This document shows positions 56,346 to 64,000 of a stretch of 64,000 nt of DNA, one piece after another. The notes below the pieces were generated by a model. The model saw nothing but the letters and a program-made list of their open reading frames with translations, did no database searches and was not told where the DNA came from. The DNA is from Omphiscola glabra (taxonomy: Eukaryota > Mollusca > Gastropoda > Lymnaeidae), in the NCBI GenBank assembly GCA_964017045.1, contig OZ024802.1, forward strand, positions 7,486,413 to 7,550,412, written 5' to 3'. The number at the start of each line of letters is the position of its first letter. Within the stretch, counting starts at the first letter, position 1. Made by a program: the position numbers and the translations under genes.

Positions 56346-56691
56346 TGGATTTTATAGTTCGTATAAACTTATTTTGAAAACGGTTGTTAATGATTAAAAA
56401 AAAAGCAATTTCCTTTTAAGGTGTTAATTAACTGGGGAGGTCCGGGTGGGTATTTGGAAAGTAGTTGAAAGAAGGGCTTATCAAATGGATGAAAATGCCT
56501 TTTTATCAAATTTATAATGAGCTAAAATACATGCAACATATGAGTTTAAATCCAAGTGAATATGTGGTAGGAATAATTGTGTTTAAAGAAATTTGTTTTT
56601 TCTAAATTAAAGGGGTTAAGAGAGTAACTGACTTAAATGGAATGCTTGAGACAAGTTTTTGTATACAAAAATATTGAATCTGATAAGCGAG

Positions 56692-57000
56692 GCATTTAGT
56701 CATGGCTGACCGTGTACGCAGGGGAGGAAACTACATAGTAAGGCATTTAGTCATGGCTGACCGTAGACCCAGGGGAGGAAACTACATAGTAAGGCATTTA
56801 GTCATGGCTGATCGTAGACTCAGGGGAGGAAACTACATAGTTAGGCATTTAAACATGGCTGACCGTAGACTCAGGGGAGGAAACTACATAGCTAGGCATT
56901 TAGTCATGGCTGACTGTAGAGGAAACAACACAGCGAGGCATTTAGTCATGGCTGACTGTAGAGAAAACTACATAGCGAAGAAGTTAATCATGGCTGCATT
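56692..57000. repeat. 51-bp minisatellite encoding MADRRLRGGNYIVRHLV-like units
   Basis: Unit starts at 56701, 56752, 56803, 56854 and 56905 (51 bp = 17 codons) plus two shorter copies. A frame of 133 codons (56702-57103) runs through, but without other coding evidence it is treated as a repeat. Confidence 0.88.
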
Positions 57001-58784
57001 CATAGACAGCTACATTCACGGACAGTTACACTCACGTGCAGCACATTCACATACAAGAACACATTATGCTCTTCTACTGTCAGCAATACTACAGTCCTAC
57101 TAATGTAAGAGGATTAATGCTGGAAATTTGCGCACAACCAAATTTAATTTCTACACAAACAAAATATCCCCAACAACAAAAAGCCATTATTCCTTTATTA
57201 TTGCAAACCAAAAGGACTCAATGCAATTAGGAGGTGAAAGATTGAAGACTTAGATACAAGCGAAACGTAAATTTGTCTTGAAATTTTTCCACTATTCCAC
57301 TGACCCAAAAGGCCCCACACCCCGGTAGCAAAGATCAGAATGTCTCCCATTGGTAAGTGTTGGGCGCCCGTCAGTGGAATGGTGGCGCGAGGAGATGCGG
57401 GCTGCGAACTCGGGGAAATCAACGAGCTGACTTGACAGAAACATTGAATTACACACACAGAAAACTGATTGGACTGGCTTCTCTATGGGGACAGGCTCGA
57501 CTGTTTACCGTTGCAGAGAAGGGGAGGGGGGATATTAGTGGCGGGCAAATGTCTATTAGTTGCCGGCATGGACTAAGTAAAATTGGAGGTCTTACGGAAA
57601 AATAACAACCTCAAATAGATTGCATAGAATCCTGTTTGCTCCTTAAGATCTCATAGGCAGAATTTTTTTTTTTAACTTGGTGAGGCTATTTAACAGCTAA
57701 TTATTTATCTTTTAAACATTAAAGTTAAATTAAACAAACCCTAAAAATTTACTTTTTCGTATAAACACTTTATAAAATGTAATATCGAGTAATGGGGGTG
57801 GGGCTGAGAATCTGACAAAACGTATATTCAAATAACGGACTTTTGAAGAATCATAATTAATGCTCACGCCCATTCCTAGGCTCGAAACCGCACATCACGC
57901 CCCTGAACTATATTAATAGTCTAATGGCCAACCCACTTTTAAACAGCAGATTAATTTCATCAACTATTTCAGAAAAAAGAAAAGAAAATAGTTAGCCCCA
58001 AACGTATTTGCGATATTTTTTTAAGAATCTCAGTGAGCGCAGTTATCGGGGATTTCTATTCAGTTCCCCCTTGAAAAACAGGAAAACCGGTGTGTTGGAA
58101 GTTGGGGTTGAAACTCCGATAGGATGTGTTGTCATCGGCAACGATCTATGTGCCAAGATTCAGCTCGAGAGCTTGACCGGAAGTGGGTCAATTCGCCGTC
58201 TGGAGATTTTGCCAACCAGCCAGTCAGTCAGCCAGCAAGCCAGCCAACCAAACACAGAATCAAAGTTAATGTAAAGAATTTAGAAATATATTTCAAAGAT
58301 TATTAAAGAGCTATATATCAAAGCACGTATCGAAAAGAGCAAATCAGTAATTAGTATTAACCGATGTCAAATTTTTTTTCATTAAGTTCAAATTCTTACT
58401 GAATTAATTGTTCCATTGATTGTAGACGACTTTTAAAAATGAACCACAAAGTTTTGCAAAATGGTATGATAGTGCTTTATAATTATTCCATTGGAATGCC
58501 AGTATTACACCAATGATTAATCTTATTTTTTCCCGGTTATCTTACATAGCACTGATTAAACTTCCAGATGTTCAACCACGTATAAAGTAAATATTTGTTT
58601 TTAAGAATGTCTGCAGAGACGTTAAAAGGTCATTAGAAAATAGACAACGTTTAATTAAAAAATCTCCGTGTTTTTTGTGTCAAAGCTTCTGTACAAGTTC
58701 GGACGTCAAGAATTCGACCACTTTTTGATCTATGGACAGTGGCGGAGCATAGAATCAGTTTTATTAAAATGTTCTGTCACGCCA

Positions 58785-59056
58785 ACGTTCTTCAGAAATG
58801 TGGATACATCCTTCATAAATGTGGATACATTCTTCAGAAATGTGGATACATCCTTCATAAATGTGGATACATTCTTCAGAAATGTGGTTACATCCTTCAG
58901 AAATGTGGATACATTCTTCAGAAATGTGGATACATTCTTCAGAAATGTGGATACATCCTTCAGAAATGTGGATACATCCTTCAGAAATGTGGATACATCC
59001 TTCAGAACTGTGGATACATCCTTCAGAAATGTGGATACATTCTTCAGAAATCTTTT
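58785..59056. repeat. 21-bp minisatellite
   Basis: About 13 copies of cttcagaaatgtggatacatc with c/t variants. Confidence 0.95.
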
Positions 59057-59094
59057 AAATTAAATTAGGACCCACCTGAAACTACTTGATTATT

Positions 59095-59780
59095 GGGACA
59101 TTAAAAGAGTGGGAATTTAGTCACATCCTTTCAATCTCAAGATACCCACAGTCCAATGACATGGCTGAAAGAGCAATACAGACAGTAAAGACAGTTCTCA
59201 GCATATATTGCCCTGTCGCAGTTTAGAAACGCTCCCAGCTCTGATGAACCTTCACTTGCAGGGCTACTCATCGACAGACGTTTGAGATCTACTCGTCCAG
59301 CTACTGATGCCTACCTCAAGCCTAAAGTTCCAGGTCCAAAAGAAATGACCAACATCTGGAACAGAAGAAAAAACGATCAAGGAAGATATTACAATAGGAC
59401 AGTGAAACTGACGGCCGTGCACAGATTCAACCTGGAAGTAGAACAGGCCTTAAAGCCCATGGAAGCCAGCAGTAGTTATCCCAGAAGCCTCCACACCAAG
59501 GTCATACATTGTCAAAACACCAGAGGGGATGATATATCGACGAAATCAGAAAATGTTAAAAGAGATATTTGGCGGGCACAGCAGTATTGCAGATGTATTC
59601 GAACAGGACAGCCCCGATACAACACAAGAACCACAACGCACCAACCCAGAGGTTGTAAAAGAGGCTGTAGTGAAAGTGTCACTACAAAGTCTCATCAATC
59701 CTATTCCAGTACAAGTGGTAACAAAATATAGTTTTCAAATGAAACCACCACTACGCTTCCCTGATAGAGACATGTAAAAT
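59095..59780 (+). pseudogene. Ty3/Gypsy integrase remnant
   Basis: SRYPQSNDMAERAIQTVKT is the catalytic-core end of a Gypsy integrase (S..YPQSNG.AER). It is followed, after a stop and a frameshift, by LLIDRRLRSTRPATDAYLKP (the 'LL.GR.LRT.LP' block) and further C-terminal sequence through 59731. Pol upstream is missing. It sits 140 bases before a matching LTR on the same strand. Confidence 0.75.
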
Positions 59781-59910
59781 ATACATTGCCGTAAAATGTA
59801 AATTAATATTGAAATATTTGTGCATACAAAATAGTTGGATAATATTTCACTATTACTATTGATATAATGGGGATACGAAACTTTATCTTGATTAACTATT
59901 GATTGTGTTA

Positions 59911-60539
59911 TTAAGAGGGAGATGTGGTAGTGTGTATGACTGACGATTATTGGTGTGTGTATTGGGTGAACTTTGTGATCTGATTGCCCTGTGTTGCTGT
60001 CATGTGGTAAGACTGGACGCGGTGAGCTGTTTTCATGAATGTTTAAACTTAAAGGTGTGAATATTGGTTGGAGAACTGGAGTGAGGGATCATATGATGTG
60101 AGGTATAACAAGAAAGTATAATGAGGAATAAAGATGAGTTGTTACACAGACAAGTTGGGATCATATTTTACTATTACAGATTCCGCATTCCCCATGCAGC
60201 AGGTTCCAGTGGTGGGTCATCCCTCAGTCACTGTCGTCCAGGCAGGATTCACTACTTGCCCATTCACCGCTACCTACTGTCTCCTGGCACTTCATAGTTT
60301 AATGTTGGTTGAGACCATTTTTGTACTACACAGACGCTTGTCTCGTCCTGGTAAAGTTTTATCTGTGCTATGACATTCACGCTCCCGGGGACTGGGGACG
60401 GAGAGAGTTCACAAGACTTCGCAGCCACAATACTAAGGTAACTTCTGGGTCAACCATAAGGGGAACATTGAAAGAAGGAGGATAACGACTAGAAGAAGAC
60501 ACCTACTCAGTGGAGAGTAGGGGCTGCGTTAGTGTAACA
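59911..60539 (+). mobile_element. Polypurine tract and 3' LTR of the Gypsy element
   Basis: AAGAGGGAGA (59913-59922) runs into TGTGGTAGTGTG, the common Gypsy 3' junction, and the LTR ends TTAGTGTAACA at 60539, so LTR ~59923-60539 (617 bp) has TGT..ACA ends. No 5' LTR was seen, so this is a 5'-truncated element. AATAAA occurs inside at ~60126. Confidence 0.65.
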
Positions 60540-62888
60540 TGACATGGTTTACACTTTGCTCCTCAGGGAGGGGGACAGCCTTAACGGAGGGGGCAGCCTC
60601 CACCCAAGGGTCCAGTTATACCACTGGACGTTCAGTCACACTTCACTGGACTTTGATACAAATAGAAAAGGCATGTGCAAGAAGCATATGAGTACTTTCA
60701 TGAGAGTGCACATTCAGGCATGCTTAGATAGGAGAGGCCATATGTCAGACATGCTTAGGTAGGAGAGGCCATATGTCAGACAATCTAGATGAGGCAGCAC
60801 CTGGTACATCTGGGCAGTGTTTCTTTAAGAAAACTTCCTTCGGGGTTGGTGGGATTTTCATACTTTTGTGTGGACAGTGCCAGGGGCCAGGGGTGTAACT
60901 TAGGGAGCAGTGATGGACAGATGTCGCCGTGTGCCAGACCAGTGGTGAAACCAAAATAGGCTTTGATGAAATCTGATGAATAAAAATAATGGGTTTTAGA
61001 GTCTGGGGGGGGGGGCGTAGAAATGAATCTTTATCCACATGTGATAAACACTCTAGCTACGCCTCGTACAACTGCAGAGTTTGTATCATGAAACGAAGCG
61101 CGGAGAAAATCTTGGCACGCCCCCTTGGCAGTGTATGTATCGGTACCAAAATTGGCGATCAGGGCTAGCTATACTGTCATTTTTATCGAGAAGTAGGGCA
61201 GAAATCTAGGGTACTGGTGGCACTTGAGCTGAAGGGGGGTTTCAGAGAGCCCCTCTCCAGAATTTGTTTGACAATGTCAAAGTTAAATAATTGCATTTTG
61301 AAGTATACCTGCCATCAGTGTTTCTATTGGACTATTTAAATGGCGGAAGGAATTTTTTTTCAAGCGTCCGGTGGAGGAATTATGGGACCGAGGGTTATAC
61401 ATAAACTCAATTCACCCCGATTGTGGCACGTCTCAGAGAAATCTTTTGGCCCAATCATAGATTGAGCCCAGTATTGTCACAATGCTCGGCGAGAGGCAAC
61501 TGGGAAGCATAAAGTGAGGGTGCTGATGAATCTAAAGCAGATGCGGTTGCAGGGGTCCCTTTAGAATTTTTAATAAATTGGAAATGCAAGGATGCATTTT
61601 GGTGCATACTTGAATTCGAGATTTCTTTCAGACAATTTGGGAGGTTGCTTTTCAGAATTTCGTACAATAGTAACAATAATGTTCACGGACATCTCTAGCT
61701 TTGCCCACAGCCTAACATCAACTAAATTCATTTCAGTTGTGGCGCCCCTTGAGGGTATGCTTTTTGCCAATAGATACAAAGCCTAGCTTAATATCACCCT
61801 ATAAATCTTTACAGTTACAAGACATTTTGTTAAAAATGAATTAAAATTGCAAGAATGCATTTCAACACATACAGGAATTTATTTTTTCTTCCTTCTCTTC
61901 TTAAATAGACAGCAATGGGAGAGATGGTAGTTGAAACTGAGGTGTCACTTCAACTCAGAGTCATCGTGTGGGGCATGCAATATTTAAGGTTGCAGAGGGC
62001 CTCGGGTTTTTAGGGGCTTACAGTTGTGGGCACTTTTTAAATTATCAACCTCGAATGCAACTATGAGTTGATTATTTGGACACTTTCATACACATATAGG
62101 TTACTTTTTTAATAATGATTTTTGGTTATTGCTGGAGGACAATACCGAAGAGTGTCAGAAGAGCCTCGCATTGTCCTTGTTGTGTTATACAATGCGATGA
62201 TTGCAATCTCTTGGTGCAGGTCAAGATTTAGGAATGGACATCTGAAAGGGTGATCCTTGCTTAACAACAGGAAATACACCTCCCCCCCCCCCCCCCCCCG
62301 GGAGAGATTCCTGAAACAAACACTGTGTCTGTGCAGTCACTACCTCTAAACAGGAGAGGTAATATAATGCGCATGACTATCTTTTGAATCCCAAACTAAT
62401 CGTTAACAATAACAATATTTATGTGCGTCTTATTTTTAAGTTTTAATTATTTCAGAGAATTTGGCCAGTGAAAAGAAATATCTTAGAAACTGTCGAGGTG
62501 ATCTCAAACATTTAGTAAACCACTGATTATACTCTTACAATACGCCGGAGTTCATTTGTTTTAGAATGTAGAACCAATATTAAAATAGCGTAGGCATGAT
62601 GCGTGTCTATTTTTGGATCTTGATCAATGGCGCCACTAATGGTCAGGGAATTTAAACCGTTATTTCTTCCCCGTTGTTCCCAAACATAGACACGGCGCTA
62701 CAAAGGTTATGTAGCCCACTATTTAGCTCGGACCGGACCCCGCATCTATTAATAGGCGTCTGCCACATCCTAAGATATCACGGATTGATTATTTGGACAG
62801 TTATTTACTAATATAGCTTAATTATTTTTAAATTGATGTTCTGGTTATTGCTGGAGTATTATTAATGCTTCATTCTCTAGGGCTGAGA
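60540..62888. other. No gene recognised
   Basis: Directly after the Gypsy LTR. It holds homopolymer G/C runs (~61004, ~62282) and short frames without motifs. The part next to 62888 is probably the 3' untranslated region of the Jockey-type LINE. Confidence 0.45.
60716..60783. repeat. 33-bp tandem duplication
   Basis: catgcttaggtaggagaggc + catatgtcaga occurs twice. Confidence 0.85.
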
Positions 62889-64000
62889 TCACCCTCTTAG
62901 AGCCCTGGTAATCACTTTGGCGGCTTGCCCCATCTGTTGGGCGTCACCGTAAATTAACTCCTCAAGGCAGGCCTCTGGGTTACGACCCTCGGCCCCCACA
63001 CCCCCATCGGGGCAAACGACCACCAAGTGGGCCACTGTCTCGTTGTCCTGGCCACAAAACCTGCAGTTGGGTTCCCTTCGGTCATCGAGTCTATGGAGGT
63101 AGCTGCGCGTCGCACAGTGGCCTGTCCTCATTTGGGTGATGAGACTCTGTTCTCCTCTCTTGAGTTTCCACCAGGGGTCGCTTTTGCTCGGTCGTGGCAT
63201 TTTCCGGTACAGCTGTCGTCCGGTTTCTCCTGCGGCCCAGCTATTTAGCCACTTTTCCCGGAAGTGGTCTTTGATACAAGCGATGGCCCCCAGCTGGGTC
63301 ATTGGCTTGTTTGGTTGCGGCTGGGCTGCGCCCTCTTTGGCTAGGAAGTCCGCCCTGTCGTTCTGCGTCACCTCAACGTGCGAAGCGATAAACTGTAGGA
63401 TTACTTTGCCGCCTTTTGCGCTGATGCTATCTGCTGTTTCCAGAATGGTATTAACCATTGTGGTCTCCCTAGAGCCCCTTTCCACGTGCTCGAGAGTTGA
63501 GCGTGAATCGGTGAAGACCACTACGTCGGGGAAGATTTTCCTCTTAGCAAGGAGTTGGTGGACCCTCTTCAGAGCTACCAGTATCGCCTCGATCTCCGCA
63601 TCGAGGCTAGTTCTTAGTTTTCCGCTAGGACCAGATAGCTCCTCGGGTGGAGCCATCCCCTCTGGATACTGGATGAGGGCGCCGTACCCACTTCTTCCTT
63701 CTGTTGGAAAACATGAGCCGTCTGTGAAGACTTTGACCAAGCTGTCCGGGTAGGCGTCAATCGTTCTTTGCACAGTCTCTGATAGTTCTAGTTGAGAACT
63801 GGCATCTTTTGCTTTGGTGGTAGTCATGTTGAGTCTAATTTCAGGTTGGGTTAGGCTTTCATGTGATCCTCGAGTTGGGATCACTTTCACTTTTTCCCTG
63901 TTTCCGGGTAAGGCCATGTCTTCCTCAAGACGGTGGACCGTATCCATAAAGGATGGTCTCTTCAATCTGGTCTTTTTTACCCATTTGTCCTGTAGTTGGA
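62889..64000 (-). CDS. C-terminal part of Jockey-type LINE ORF2: RNase H and zinc knuckle (runs off window)
   Basis: Open from the window edge (at least from 63999) to TAG at 62889. The first codon in view is not the start; the frame continues upstream (QLQDKWVKKTRLKRPSF...). RNase H: VFTDGSC (Asp), DAEIEAIL (Glu), VVFTDSRSTLEH (Asp), and SHVEVTQNDRADFLAKEG (His, Asp), so all catalytic acids are present. After it come DPWWKLKRGEQ..R.GH and a CRFCGQDNETVAHLVVVC finger (CCHC). RNase H removes the RNA strand during retrotransposition. It is the only mobile-element frame in the window without damage, so the insertion may be young. Confidence 0.88.
   Translation of the reverse strand, partial: QLQDKWVKKTRLKRPSFMDTVHRLEEDMALPGNREKVKVIPTRGSHESLTQPEIRLNMTTTKAKDASSQLELSETVQRTIDAYPDSLVKVFTDGSCFPTEGRSGYGALIQYPEGMAPPEELSGPSGKLRTSLDAEIEAILVALKRVHQLLAKRKIFPDVVVFTDSRSTLEHVERGSRETTMVNTILETADSISAKGGKVILQFIASHVEVTQNDRADFLAKEGAAQPQPNKPMTQLGAIACIKDHFREKWLNSWAAGETGRQLYRKMPRPSKSDPWWKLKRGEQSLITQMRTGHCATRSYLHRLDDRREPNCRFCGQDNETVAHLVVVCPDGGVGAEGRNPEACLEELIYGDAQQMGQAAKVITRALRG

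Larger units (their letters stand above)
55280..58780. other. No gene recognised
   Basis: Apart from the minisatellites at 56255 and 56692, there is a GC-richer patch at 57290-57600 (gtgttgggcgcccgtcagtg) with a frame on each strand, neither recognised. It could be a regulatory patch or a fragment of an unknown repeat. Confidence 0.4.

Noticed and set aside
57198..57605. Overlapping frames on both strands in a GC-richer patch
   Set aside because: No motif, no splice-compatible borders; kept only as an unexplained patch.
63136..63753. 205-codon frame on the plus strand
   Set aside because: Antisense shadow of the RNase H frame; no recognisable product.

Overview
The window is eukaryotic DNA, and most likely molluscan (heterobranch gastropod-like). 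It is AT-rich, its genes have many exons separated by long introns with GT..AG borders, and it is full of microsatellites, minisatellites, LINEs, LTR pieces and fold-back elements. No operons, ribosome binding sites or CRISPR arrays are present. The species is inferred from repeat and protein style only, not proven.

The one clear host gene lies on the + strand. I could assemble 23 coding exons from 15870 to 51972 that join in phase into one open frame of 2,103 codons. It encodes a STAND-type NACHT/WD-repeat protein of the NWD1/NWD2/QUI-1 kind: a poorly conserved ~350-residue N-terminal part (exons 1-8), an NWD N-terminal module (exons 9-15), a NACHT NTPase with Walker A GKTGSGKS (exon 16) and Walker [10 protein letters not shown] (exon 18), the following helical region (exons 19-20), WD40-type repeats (exons 20-23) and an acidic C-terminal tail. 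Poly(A) signals follow at about 52100.

Layout. 1-15.3 kb: upstream intergenic DNA with a decayed Jockey-like reverse transcriptase (4.4-5.5 kb), a 32-bp palindromic satellite (5.95-6.59 kb), LINE 3' fragments (9.68-10.6 kb), a possible minus-strand LTR (10.65-11.01 kb), a 32-bp AT-rich minisatellite and a CT tract. 15.87-16.16 kb: first coding exon. 16.2-33.7 kb: giant intron 1, holding fold-back elements, a 1.55-kb (12-bp)n satellite interrupted by an almost full-length endonuclease/RT LINE on the minus strand (20.5-24.14 kb), an inverted-repeat element with a hammerhead-like core (25.6-26.04 kb) and a second related LINE on the plus strand (27.5-31.12 kb). 33.7-52.0 kb: exons 2-23, several with tandem arrays right next to their splice sites, plus an LTR-like insertion beside the exon 9 donor and telomere-like repeats before exon 19. 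52-62.9 kb: downstream DNA with a 1.2-kb 15-bp satellite, further minisatellites and a Ty3/Gypsy remnant with a 3' LTR. 62.9-64 kb: the intact C-terminal end (RNase H plus zinc knuckle) of a Jockey-type LINE on the minus strand, running off the window.

The host gene and the mobile elements do not form a functional system. The most interesting points are how tandem repeats abut or form splice sites in the NACHT/WD gene (including an in-frame heptad-coding minisatellite after exon 14), the LINE lying inside a simple satellite, a hairpin conserved at the LINE 3' end, and the hammerhead-ribozyme-like core.
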